Shown here: piece by piece, positions 1 through 5,645 of the stretch
Layout of the letters: each line of letters starts with the position of its first letter
Position numbering within the stretch: position 1 is the stretch's first letter
Source: Patescibacteria group bacterium
GTDB taxonomy: Bacteria > Patescibacteriota > UBA1384 > CAILIB01
Length of the DNA: 6,750 nt
Assembly (NCBI GenBank): GCA_018968785.1
Contig: JAGWZN010000045.1
Location: forward strand, 1-6,750
Direction: 5' to 3'
Translations under genes and position numbers: made by a program
Notes under the pieces: model-generated
Databases searched by the model: none
What the model was told of the DNA's origin: nothing
What the model saw: only the letters and a program-made list of their open reading frames with translations

Positions 1-29
1 GAATTGCCGAATCCGGCCAGATAAAAAGT

Positions 30-554
30 ATGGAGAAAGAGCGCGGACGCAGAATAAAAGAAATAACGGTACTGATAGGCTGCCTGGCGCTGCTTGCCGG
101 TATCGCGGCCGCGTATATCCGCCGCCAGAGCCAAACTTCCCCTTCCACCGCGCCGGCAGAGGAATCCGCCCCTGTTTCACCGCCGCCCGATACCGCCTGC
201 GCCAACCATCCGTCGGCGCGGGTGAGCCACTCCACCAAATTAGCCGATATCCCCCGCCTGCTCACCCAGTTGTACCTCAGCCAGTACCTCTCGCCTCAAG
301 CCGGCAGCGCCTGTCGAATTACCGGCTACCAGATTAGTTATCTCTCTACTCTCGCCTCTATCGGTGGCGATACGTACACTTACCAAGCGATTTTAACCCT
401 GACTACCCCGGCCGCACCGACCACCTTCTGGTCATCCGACTCCGGCACTATTGACGGTCAGACGGTGAAAAATACAAAACAGTTTTTCCAGGTTGATAAT
501 ACCGGCCAGTACTTTGTCGTTACCGCGGTATCCCGGACTCCGATCGCTCCTTAA
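30..554 (+). CDS. Membrane-anchored extracytoplasmic protein, unknown function
   Basis: Predicted protein of 174 residues that I do not recognise. Residues 1-10 are strongly charged (MEKERGRRIK). A single hydrophobic segment follows at about 12-30, then RR, then a Pro/Ser/Thr/Ala-rich linker (about 34-55) of the type that lifts a domain off the membrane. Residues 57-174 would form a small soluble domain with exactly two cysteines (C57 and C95), which could make a disulfide if this part lies outside the cell. The C-terminal part (about 112-168, TYTYQAILTL ... GQYFVVTAV) alternates like a beta-rich fold. The reading frame is open to the window edge upstream. I chose the ATG at 30 because it gives a normal charged-then-hydrophobic N-terminus, but no Shine-Dalgarno is visible. 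Its 3' end overlaps the opposing gene at 520-1020 by 35 bp. The function is unknown; membrane anchoring is the only firm inference. Confidence 0.75.
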   Translation: MEKERGRRIKEITVLIGCLALLAGIAAAYIRRQSQTSPSTAPAEESAPVSPPPDTACANHPSARVSHSTKLADIPRLLTQLYLSQYLSPQAGSACRITGYQISYLSTLASIGGDTYTYQAILTLTTPAAPTTFWSSDSGTIDGQTVKNTKQFFQVDNTGQYFVVTAVSRTPIAP

Positions 555-1020
555 CCGCGCTGTTGGTCTCCTGTATTTTCAGCATTTCCGCACGAATCTC
601 CTCAGGCGTTATTCCCACCTCAGCCAGCGCGCAAATCATCTGATACGCCCGGAAAACTTCTTCGGGGTTATCTGATATAGGAATCTGTTGTTGCGCAGGT
701 TCTTTAATCCCCGGTAAGAAGATGGCGTAACGTCCTCCTTTATTTCGCGGATCTTCAACCCATTCAAGTAGTACTCGCACTCCATTAACAGTCCTGTCTA
801 TCCGCTGTATACCGGCAGCTACTTCTAGTCGTCGTATTTCTTCTCTTACTGCGGCGAGCCCAGCCTGTAATGCTTGTTTTTCTCGTTGCAGCTGACTATA
901 TCGCAGTGCGTCATGAAGCATCCCATCCGAAAAGTTGCTATCTGGTTTGCCGTCTTTTTCTTCAACTATTGTACTTCCCCTCATTCCCCAGTAATTAAAA
1001 TCATGATTAAACCCAGCCAT
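520..1020 (-). CDS. Hypothetical coiled-coil protein in AT-richer DNA
   Basis: Predicted cytoplasmic protein of 166 residues, not recognised. It has no signal peptide or membrane segment. Residues about 38-68 (ALRYSQLQREKQALQAGL and on) form a heptad-like charged helix, probably a coiled coil. Next comes a short domain, about 71-104, with beta-like character (GVRVLLEWVEDP ... GRYAIFLPG). It ends in a helical region (about 118-160) containing NPEEVFRAYQMICALAEVG and ITPEEIRAEMLKIQ, so an oligomer built on helices is plausible. The gene and its upstream gap (1021-1075) are near 45% G+C by hand count of several lines, against 60-70% in parts of the neighbouring ZIP and ABC genes, which suggests separate origin or relaxed codon selection. 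The start is the first ATG in frame, without a clear ribosome site. It could be co-transcribed with the genes upstream (1076 and beyond), but the composition shift makes an independent unit equally likely. Confidence 0.65.
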   Translation of the reverse strand: MAGFNHDFNYWGMRGSTIVEEKDGKPDSNFSDGMLHDALRYSQLQREKQALQAGLAAVREEIRRLEVAAGIQRIDRTVNGVRVLLEWVEDPRNKGGRYAIFLPGIKEPAQQQIPISDNPEEVFRAYQMICALAEVGITPEEIRAEMLKIQETNSAVKERSESGIPR

Positions 1021-1075
1021 AATACCATTTAATAAATAATGTTTATCTTGTAATACCTGATTTATTTTTAGCTGT

Positions 1076-1276
1076 CTACGGCTGCGTGTTCGACCGGATA
1101 ACCCGGCTCACCGTCTCAATAAAATGCCCCACCACCGGCGCCGTGGCGGCCAGAGAGAGCAGATACACCAGTAACGCCACCACCAGCGTCGAGCCGATGA
1201 CCACGCCGAATCCGTACTTCCTCTCACGACCGGCGCGTCCGCGTTCCGCGCTATCCGGCCAGATGGATTGCCACAT
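1076..1276 (-). CDS. Small single-pass membrane protein (66 aa)
   Basis: Predicted protein of 66 residues. A basic, Arg-rich N-terminal stretch (about 8-21, with RGRAGRERK) precedes one hydrophobic helix at about 23-46 (GVVIGSTLVVALLVYLLSLAA). A short tail containing HFIETVSRVIR follows. By the positive-inside rule the N-terminus should face the cytoplasm. Its ATG lies inside the last codons of the ZIP transporter, overlapping by 26 bp in another frame, which implies translational coupling and a shared mRNA with the ZIP and glycosyltransferase genes. No family is recognised. It could be an accessory subunit of the transporter or an unrelated envelope protein. Support comes from the clean topology and the overlap, not from homology, so a chance ORF is not fully excluded. 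The opposite strand has a longer open frame here, but that one has no protein-like features. Confidence 0.6.
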   Translation of the reverse strand: MWQSIWPDSAERGRAGRERKYGFGVVIGSTLVVALLVYLLSLAATAPVVGHFIETVSRVIRSNTQP

Positions 1277-1970
1277 AAATCACCGCCGTCCCCAGCAGCG
1301 TCATTACGCTGGTCTCCAGTTTCGGATGCCGGTGCTGGCTCTCCGGCAACAGATCGCTCGCCCCGATATAAAAGAAAAAGCCGCCAAACAGCGCCAGCAC
1401 CAGTCCCAGCTCCCGGCCCGGCAGCGAAAAGAAGAAGGTGGAGATAACGCCGGCCAGCGGCGCCAGCGCGTCGGCCAACAGCCAGCCGTACGCCCGTTTC
1501 CGGCCGCCGTGATGCTTTAAAATAAAGCCGACCGTGTTAATACCATCGGAAAAGTCATGGGCTAATACCGCGGCCGCCACCACGCCGCCCACCACGGTTG
1601 ATACCTGGAACGCCAGTCCGATCCCGACTCCATCCAGAAAACTGTGCACCGCCAAGCTGCCGGCACCCAGTTGCCCGGTTTGGATTTCACCCTCCAACCC
1701 TTCTTCATGGCTGTGCGGATGCAGCAGCAGAAACCGGCTAAGCAACATGAAAATTAAAAATCCGATTGCCAGCACCGTACTGACGACGGAAATATCATAC
1801 GACCCCGCGGTCAGCCGAACCGACTCGGGCAGCAGATCAAAAAACGCCACTCCGATTACCGCACCGGCGCTAAACCCGAGTATCAGATGCAACTGATCCC
1901 GCTTCTTCAGCGCGAACCAGCCGCCCAGCAGGGTAGAGAAAAAAGTGGCGATACCGATTAGGATGGCCAT
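1251..1970 (-). CDS. ZIP-family divalent metal transporter
   Basis: Predicted inner-membrane protein of 239 residues, the usual size of compact bacterial ZIP proteins, which carry Zn(II), Fe(II) or Mn(II) into the cytoplasm. Hydrophobic helices fall at about 1-21, 27-48, 61-83, 102-123, 126-150, 165-183, 188-204 and 219-238, matching the eight-helix ZIP fold. The metal-site motifs are visible: HSFLDG at 109-114 in helix 4 and HDFSDG at 138-143 in helix 5, which replaces the common HE-x-P pattern. The loop between helices 3 and 4 carries a His cluster (HPHSHEE, 84-90), typical of a cytoplasmic metal-binding loop. I start at the ATG at 1970, not the earlier in-frame ATG at 2051, because the extra 27 residues are hydrophilic, lie inside the glycosyltransferase gene and would precede a clean helix 1. 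It overlaps the glycosyltransferase end by 13 bp and the small membrane gene by 26 bp. The metal carried cannot be read from the sequence. Confidence 0.92.
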   Translation of the reverse strand: MAILIGIATFFSTLLGGWFALKKRDQLHLILGFSAGAVIGVAFFDLLPESVRLTAGSYDISVVSTVLAIGFLIFMLLSRFLLLHPHSHEEGLEGEIQTGQLGAGSLAVHSFLDGVGIGLAFQVSTVVGGVVAAAVLAHDFSDGINTVGFILKHHGGRKRAYGWLLADALAPLAGVISTFFFSLPGRELGLVLALFGGFFFYIGASDLLPESQHRHPKLETSVMTLLGTAVIYVAIHLAG

Positions 1971-2707
1971 GTCGACATATCTATCTGTTTCCACGGCTTG
2001 GTTCGGCGCAGCCGGATCAGACCGGCCAGGTCGTCCGTAGCCGTTTTCCATATTTTCACCGTGCTACCCGGATCATCCCGCCAGATTACCGGCTCCTGAT
2101 AAATCGGCAACCCCAGCCGCTCGGCCAGCAGCAGCAGCTCACTATCGAAAAACCAGGTCGGGTCTTCAATATGCGGCAAGAGCAGCAGCGCCGCTTCCTT
2201 AGTAATACCCTTAAATCCGCACTGATAATCGGAAAGCTTGGAAGGAAACATCAGCTTGACTATGCAGATATACATTCTTGATAAAACCTCCCGTTTCAGG
2301 TTCCTGCCAATCACTTTCGCACCCCGCATTAACCGGCTGCCTATGCACAGTTGATAGTCGCGAGTAGCCAGCTTATCCACACACTGCTTAATGTGCTGAA
2401 CATCGGTTGAAAGATCCAGATCCATATACAGAGAGAAGTCAAACGGCTCTTCCAGCCAGATTTTTTTCAGGATACGCCCACGGCCCTTCTGCTCGATCCG
2501 AAGATAGGTAAACCGCCGGTCTTCTTCCGCCAGCCGCCGGTAAATCTGAGGCGAACGGTCGGTGGAAGCGTTATCACCAACCATAATCCGCCAATTATAC
2601 CCGCCTAGCCGCTCATTCGCGTACGCGAATAGGCGGCGCATGGAGCGCTCCAGATCGGTTTCTTCGTTATATATCGGTAACACCAAAAGGAGGGAGGGTT
2701 TGGGCAT
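1958..2707 (-). CDS. GT2 glycosyltransferase, polyprenyl-phosphate sugar transferase type
   Basis: Predicted protein of 249 residues with a GT-A fold of glycosyltransferase family 2, closest in motif pattern to dolichyl-phosphate glucosyl/mannosyltransferases (ALG5/DPM1 type). These move a sugar from a nucleotide donor to a polyprenyl phosphate at the cytoplasmic membrane face. Motifs in order: LPIYNEE (10-16), GDNASTD (44-50, nucleotide binding), YMDLDLSTD (94-102, containing the metal-binding DxD), GSRL (123-126), SDYQCGFKG (159-167) and WFFDSELLLLAERLG (185-199, with the likely catalytic acidic region). IWRDDPGSTVKI (208-219) follows. Unlike many bacterial relatives it has no C-terminal membrane helices, so membrane contact would be peripheral. 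The start is the ATG at 2707, just before the first beta strand (PSLLLVLPIYNE). It is the first gene of the glycosyltransferase-ZIP-small membrane protein unit, with a possible promoter at 2734-2762. The sugar and the exact lipid are unknown. Confidence 0.9.
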   Translation of the reverse strand: MPKPSLLLVLPIYNEETDLERSMRRLFAYANERLGGYNWRIMVGDNASTDRSPQIYRRLAEEDRRFTYLRIEQKGRGRILKKIWLEEPFDFSLYMDLDLSTDVQHIKQCVDKLATRDYQLCIGSRLMRGAKVIGRNLKREVLSRMYICIVKLMFPSKLSDYQCGFKGITKEAALLLLPHIEDPTWFFDSELLLLAERLGLPIYQEPVIWRDDPGSTVKIWKTATDDLAGLIRLRRTKPWKQIDMSTWPS

Positions 2708-2733
2708 GCCAAATTCTCAACGGTATTTCCTTT

Positions 2734-2762
2734 ACTATATCTGATTCCCTGCCGCTTGCCTA
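2734..2762 (-). promoter_or_regulatory. Candidate sigma70-type promoter for the glycosyltransferase operon
   Basis: On the minus strand, TAGGCA (2762-2757) and TATAGT (2739-2734) are separated by 17 bp, matching the consensus hexamers at 4 and 5 of 6 positions. Transcription would begin near 2727, about 20 nt before the ATG at 2707. The site lies in the 93-bp gap after the LiaF-like gene, so read-through from that gene is also possible. No clear ribosome site follows. Confidence 0.4.
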
Positions 2763-2800
2763 TCCGAATTTCCCGCTAAACAGGACGCCGGCTAAAACCG

Positions 2801-3493
2801 CTAATCCTTAATATCAATCCCGCCAAATATCACCTCGCCCTGCACCACGATAGTCGGCAGATTCTCGTCGATTTTAGAGACATCGCGCTTATCCTCATGT
2901 CCGCCAAATAACGCCATAGTGTCCATTCTGACCGGATACTTGGCCGGCACTAGAATTTCCACCCCGCCAAACAGCGCGGAAACGTCAATCACAGCTCCCT
3001 CCTCGCTAATCTTGGCTTCACGCAGATCAAGCTTAACCCCGCCAAATAACGCGCTGACCGAAGTCCCTTTAAAGTCCTTGCTCGACACCTTCTTGCCGGC
3101 TCCGCCAAAAATAGCGGATGATCCGGCCGCCCAAGAAACACGGTCCTGTTCGCTCCAGCGCTCCCATCTGCGCCGCCGGTACGCCGGCCGCAACATGAAC
3201 CGCAGACCGATAAAGATCACCAGCAACGGCCAGATAATGCCCCAGACATTACCGGTATAGTCCACCAGGTTATCGGTAAACAGGGTCACCACTATTCCAA
3301 TCACCACCCAAAACGCGCCGCCGATAATCTCACCCGACAGAAATTCGCCCAGTCCAATCAGTACCAGCAGGAGCGGCCACCAATGCACCAAAAAATCATG
3401 CGCGCCGGTCACCCCGAGCGAATTCAAAAGGAAACCGAGCCCCAATAAAATGAGAGCTAACCCCCAGGTCGCTCTCCGCACAGCCCGCCTCAT
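2801..3493 (-). CDS. LiaF-like membrane protein with FGG repeats
   Basis: Predicted protein of 230 residues. The N-terminal half has four hydrophobic helices (about 9-27, 36-53, 56-73, 84-101), including the GLALILLGLGFLLNSLG and WWPLLLVLIGLGE patterns of the LiaI/LiaF-type membrane module (DUF5668-like). An Arg-rich cytoplasmic stretch (about 102-118, RPAYRRRRWERW) links to a C-terminal domain of the LiaF/cell-wall-active-antibiotic-response type, a stack of short beta repeats each ending in FGG: 129-131, 150-152, 175-177, 196-198 and 223-225. In Firmicutes, LiaF restrains the LiaRS two-component system until the envelope is damaged. Here no LiaR or LiaS homologue is present in the window, so the partner is unknown. 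Translation has a strong AGGAGG site just before the ATG. The gene diverges from the ABC exporter across a 192-bp shared regulatory gap, which suggests a joint envelope-stress role. Family assignment is solid; the regulatory role is inferred. Confidence 0.88.
   Translation of the reverse strand: MRRAVRRATWGLALILLGLGFLLNSLGVTGAHDFLVHWWPLLLVLIGLGEFLSGEIIGGAFWVVIGIVVTLFTDNLVDYTGNVWGIIWPLLVIFIGLRFMLRPAYRRRRWERWSEQDRVSWAAGSSAIFGGAGKKVSSKDFKGTSVSALFGGVKLDLREAKISEEGAVIDVSALFGGVEILVPAKYPVRMDTMALFGGHEDKRDVSKIDENLPTIVVQGEVIFGGIDIKD
2820..3109 (-). repeat. Five in-frame copies of an FGG-encoding octamer
   Basis: The plus-strand octamer CCGCCAAA (minus strand TTTGGCGG) occurs at 2820, 2901, 2964, 3039 and 3102. 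The spacings are 81, 63, 75 and 63 bp, all multiples of three. It encodes the Phe-Gly-Gly turns of the LiaF-like C-terminal domain, so it reflects a protein solenoid and not a DNA-level element. Conservation of the codons as well as the residues suggests fairly recent or strongly biased repeat evolution. Confidence 0.75.
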
Positions 3494-3496
3494 ATA

Positions 3497-3503
3497 TCCT
3501 CCT
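3497..3503 (-). promoter_or_regulatory. Strong ribosome binding site of the LiaF-like gene
   Basis: The minus strand reads AGGAGGA followed by TATATG, putting a full anti-Shine-Dalgarno match about 4 nt from the ATG at 3493. This fixes the start. It stands out because most other genes in the window have no recognisable ribosome site. Confidence 0.8.
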
Positions 3504-3546
3504 ATATTAGGTTAGGATTAAGTTTTGATAGCGCCTATTCGCCCTT

Positions 3547-3575
3547 ATTGTATGCCGATCGGAACGGAAGCTCAA
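3547..3575 (-). promoter_or_regulatory. Candidate promoter of the LiaF-like gene
   Basis: Minus-strand TTGAGC (3575-3570) and TACAAT (3552-3547) lie 17 bp apart and match consensus at 4 and 5 of 6 positions. Transcription would begin near 3540, giving a leader of about 47 nt that includes the AGGAGG site. The -35 box falls inside the first copy of the 12-bp tandem repeat at 3570-3593, as expected for a regulated promoter. Confidence 0.45.
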
Positions 3576-3593
3576 CTACCCGCTCAACTACCG
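3570..3593. repeat. 12-bp tandem repeat, possible operator
   Basis: GCTCAACTACCC (3570-3581) is followed directly by GCTCAACTACCG (3582-3593), so 11 of 12 bases repeat with a period close to one helical turn. It lies between the divergent LiaF-like and ABC genes and covers the predicted -35 box of the former. Direct repeats of this kind are common binding sites for dimeric response regulators. This role is inferred; the repeat itself is plain in the sequence. Confidence 0.6.
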
Positions 3594-3620
3594 CCGTCTT
3601 CTCTGATGTCATCGCCCGTA

Positions 3621-3649
3621 TTTCCAGCGTATTTCATCTACGTTACAAT
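3621..3649 (+). promoter_or_regulatory. Candidate promoter of the ABC exporter operon
   Basis: TTTCCA (3621-3626) and TACAAT (3644-3649) are 17 bp apart and match the sigma70 consensus at 4 and 5 of 6 positions. The start of transcription would be near 3656, leaving a leader of about 30 nt without a Shine-Dalgarno before the ATG at 3686. It is arranged back-to-back with the LiaF-like promoter, about 45 bp away. Confidence 0.45.
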
Positions 3650-3685
3650 ATCCTTACAGCAACCGTCACACCTAACTACCTCCGC

Positions 3686-4417
3686 ATGACCGACCGGGTG
3701 GTCACTTTCCATTCCGTCCGCAAACTGTACGGCAGTTTCCAGGCTCTTAGCGGACTCAGCTTCTCTATTAATAAGGGCGAACTATACGGTCTGATCGGTC
3801 CGAACGGTGCCGGCAAAACGACGGCGATCCGGGTACTGACCGGCCTGAACCGCCACAGCTCAGGCGATGTCACCGTCCTCGGCCACCAACCGCAGGATCC
3901 GAAACTGCGCCCGCTGCTCGGCTATATGCCGCAAGAGACGGCGCTCTACCAGGATTTAAGCGTGGAAGAGAATCTGCGCTTTTTCGGCAAGCTGTACGAT
4001 ATCCCCGCTGTCGAGTTGAACCGCCGCGTCAACGACCTGCTAGCCTTTGTGGATCTGGAAAAATGGCGCTCGCACGTCATTACCGAACTGTCCGGCGGCA
4101 TGCGGCACCGGGCTTCCCTGGCCGCCGCCCTCATTCCCAAACCGCGCTTACTGGTGCTCGATGAGCCGACCGTCGGCGTCGATCCCGAGTTGCGCGCCAA
4201 CTTCTGGCAGCGGTTCAGTGAGATGCAGCGCGACGGCACCACTATTCTCATCACCACCCATTACATGGACGAGGCGATGCGCTGCGACCGGGTCGGTCTG
4301 ATCAATCACGGCCAACTGGTTATCGAAGGAGCGCCGGCGCAACTGATTCACGATGCCAACGTCTCCAATCTGGAAGAAGTGTTTTTGAAATTAGCCAAAC
4401 GGGAGGCGCCGCAATGA
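3686..4417 (+). CDS. ABC-2 type exporter, ATP-binding subunit
   Basis: Predicted cytoplasmic ATPase of 243 residues that would power the membrane subunit encoded next. All nucleotide-binding motifs are present: Walker A GPNGAGKTT (38-46), Q-loop glutamine in MPQE (Q83), signature LSGGM (135-139, with Met in place of the common Gln), Walker B LLVLDEPT (155-162), D-loop VGVDP (163-167) and the switch histidine in THYMDEA (H192). The pattern matches the CcmA/DrrA-like ATPases of drug, lipid or polymer exporters. I use the ATG at 3686 because it begins directly at the first strand of the domain. An upstream in-frame TTG at 3548 would add 46 residues that cover the candidate promoter and tandem repeat and do not resemble the family. 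The stop overlaps the permease start (ATGA), so the two are made together. What is exported cannot be deduced. Confidence 0.95.
   Translation: MTDRVVTFHSVRKLYGSFQALSGLSFSINKGELYGLIGPNGAGKTTAIRVLTGLNRHSSGDVTVLGHQPQDPKLRPLLGYMPQETALYQDLSVEENLRFFGKLYDIPAVELNRRVNDLLAFVDLEKWRSHVITELSGGMRHRASLAAALIPKPRLLVLDEPTVGVDPELRANFWQRFSEMQRDGTTILITTHYMDEAMRCDRVGLINHGQLVIEGAPAQLIHDANVSNLEEVFLKLAKREAPQ
4401..4406 (+). promoter_or_regulatory. Ribosome binding site of the ABC permease
   Basis: GGGAGG lies 7 nt before the ATG at 4414, inside the final codons of the ATPase gene. Together with the 4-bp ATGA overlap it supports coupled translation and the chosen permease start. Confidence 0.7.
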
Positions 4418-5526
4418 AACTCCCGCGCATCCTCGCCATTAGCAAAAAACAGTTCCAGACGCTGCGGCACGATAAGCGCACCTTGGCTTTAATGCTGATC
4501 GCGCCGATTTTAGCCATGGTAGTCTTCGGCTACGCCTTCGGTACTGGCAATAAACACGCCAAGGTTATGGTCATCAATCAAGATTGCGGCGCTACCGCCC
4601 AAAAGATTATCGATCACTTCGACACCGACACCCTCTCTATTACATATAATAACGACACCGCGGCCGCCAAGCAGTCGGTGCGGAACGGTAACGCGGTGGC
4701 GGCTATTATCTTCCCACCTTCGTTTACGGCTGATAGCCACCCCGTCGGGCCACGTCCGCCTCAAGGCGCGCATCTGGAACTGTATCTGGATAGCACCGAA
4801 GCGCAGCAGGCGCCGCTGGTCAGCAGCCAGATTGCCACCGCCCTGCAGGATTACGCCAAAGATCAGGAAGCGGTCTCCGCCTTTGCCGTTGATACCGGTT
4901 ACGCCTTTCCGGCGGCGAAGAACGCCACCTTCATCGACTCCTTCCTGCCGGGCATTATGGCGTTTGCCGTGACCTTGTTCACTATTCTGCTGACTCTACT
5001 GGCTTTTGTAGGTGAGCGCACCTCCGGCACGATGGACCGCCTGCGGATTACTCCCGTTACCGAAACCGAGATTGTTTTAGGGTATGAGCTTGCCTTCGGC
5101 ATCATTGCCGCTATCCAGGCCAGCCTCATGCTTCTGGTTGCCACCCTGGCCTATCATGTCTTGGTAGTGGGTTCGATCTGGCTGGCCGCACTGATCGTGA
5201 TTCTTGTGGCGGTAGACGCTCAGTCGTTGGGGATTCTGCTTTCCGCCGCCGCCCAACGCGAAGGGCAGGCGGTGCAGTTTCTGCCGATTATCATCTTCCC
5301 GGTTTTCCTGCTCTCCGGCATTTTCGTGCCGTTGCAGAGCTTGCCAGACTGGTTGAGGCCGCTGGCGTACATTCTGCCGCCGACCTGGGGCATTCAAGGT
5401 CTGCGCGATGTCATGCTCCGCGGTTGGGAGATCAGCCAAATCTGGCCAATTCTGCTCGTTTTGCTTTCCTTCGCCATCGTCTTCTCTTACCTGTCGATAG
5501 TCGGACTGAAACGGGCGAGAAATTAG
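4414..5526 (+). CDS. ABC-2 type exporter, membrane subunit
   Basis: Predicted permease of 370 residues, forming the membrane channel for the ATPase encoded just upstream. One helix at about 24-44 is followed by a long extracytoplasmic domain (about 45-177). Five helices then fall at about 178-200, 224-248, 253-277, 287-308 and 343-365. This one-plus-five arrangement is the ABC-2 membrane type seen in YhfS/YbhR-like and drug-export permeases. ERTSGTMDRLRITPVTETE (201-219) is the conserved cytoplasmic segment after helix 2 that docks with the ATPase. SGIFVPLQSLPDWLRPLAY (301-319) and LPPTWGIQGLRDV (321-333) are also family patterns. Since only one permease gene is present, the complex is probably two identical permeases with two ATPases. 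The substrate is unknown; in this setting a toxic hydrophobic compound or envelope component is plausible. A hairpin at 5534-5560 follows the stop. Confidence 0.93.
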   Translation: MKLPRILAISKKQFQTLRHDKRTLALMLIAPILAMVVFGYAFGTGNKHAKVMVINQDCGATAQKIIDHFDTDTLSITYNNDTAAAKQSVRNGNAVAAIIFPPSFTADSHPVGPRPPQGAHLELYLDSTEAQQAPLVSSQIATALQDYAKDQEAVSAFAVDTGYAFPAAKNATFIDSFLPGIMAFAVTLFTILLTLLAFVGERTSGTMDRLRITPVTETEIVLGYELAFGIIAAIQASLMLLVATLAYHVLVVGSIWLAALIVILVAVDAQSLGILLSAAAQREGQAVQFLPIIIFPVFLLSGIFVPLQSLPDWLRPLAYILPPTWGIQGLRDVMLRGWEISQIWPILLVLLSFAIVFSYLSIVGLKRARN

Positions 5527-5533
5527 CTCAAAA

Positions 5534-5560
5534 CGAACCGGTCTCCACCTGGCCGGTTCG
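5534..5560 (+). terminator. Hairpin after the ABC operon, possible terminator
   Basis: CGAACCGG (5534-5541) and CCGGTTCG (5553-5560) form a perfect 8-bp stem around an 11-nt loop, 8 bp after the permease stop. On the plus strand it is followed by CTATGATCC and not by a T-run; the T-run (TTTT) is on the minus strand side. It may therefore act as a weak or factor-assisted terminator or an mRNA-stabilising 3' end for the exporter, or stop antisense transcription. Confidence 0.5.
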
Positions 5561-5609
5561 CTATGATCCTGTTCACTGACAAGCGATCATGTTTTCAGCA
5601 TTTCCCCTC

Positions 5610-5638
5610 TTGACAAAGCATACATATAAGTATAAATA
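5610..5638 (+). promoter_or_regulatory. Promoter of the EXLDI gene, probably giving a leaderless mRNA
   Basis: A perfect TTGACA (5610-5615) is followed by an AT-rich tract with -10 candidates TATAAA (5631-5636, 15-bp spacing) or TAAATA (5633-5638, 17-bp spacing). Either choice puts the transcription start within a few bases of the ATG at 5646. The mRNA would thus have almost no leader, which fits the absence of a Shine-Dalgarno. Confidence 0.6.
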
Positions 5639-5645
5639 TATGTAT
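5620..5645. repeat. AT-rich palindrome over the EXLDI promoter, probable operator
   Basis: ATACATATA (5620-5628) and TATATGTAT (5637-5645) are perfect 9-bp inverted arms around an 8-nt spacer. The element fills the space between the -35 box and the start codon, covering every possible -10 site, so a bound protein would block polymerase. A dimeric repressor is expected; the gene's own ribbon-helix-helix-like N-terminus is the nearest candidate (inference). Confidence 0.65.

Noticed and set aside
1021..1075. Possible small RNA or promoter in the AT-rich gap
   Set aside because: Only 55 bp, with no convincing pair of promoter hexamers, stem or conserved motif.
1086..1520. Plus-strand 144-residue open frame opposite the ZIP gene
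   Set aside because: Low-complexity, Arg/Gln/Pro-rich translation with no domain or membrane logic; it is antisense to a clear ZIP gene in GC-rich DNA.
1971..2051. Longer ZIP transporter starting at the ATG at 2051
   Set aside because: The added 27 residues are hydrophilic, lie fully inside the glycosyltransferase gene and precede a natural start at the first membrane helix.
2764..2804. Possible hairpin terminator between the LiaF-like and glycosyltransferase genes
   Set aside because: The GCTAAA units there are direct repeats, not inverted ones, so no stable stem forms.
3548..3685. N-terminal extension of the ABC ATPase from a TTG codon
   Set aside because: The 46 extra residues do not look like the family, and they would cover the tandem repeat and both candidate promoters. 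The ATG at 3686 starts right at the domain.
5589..5645. EXLDI gene starting at the ATG at 5589
   Set aside because: It would place the perfect TTGACA and the palindrome within the coding region and add a Lys/Tyr-rich stretch (KHTYKYKYMY) that is just the translated palindrome.
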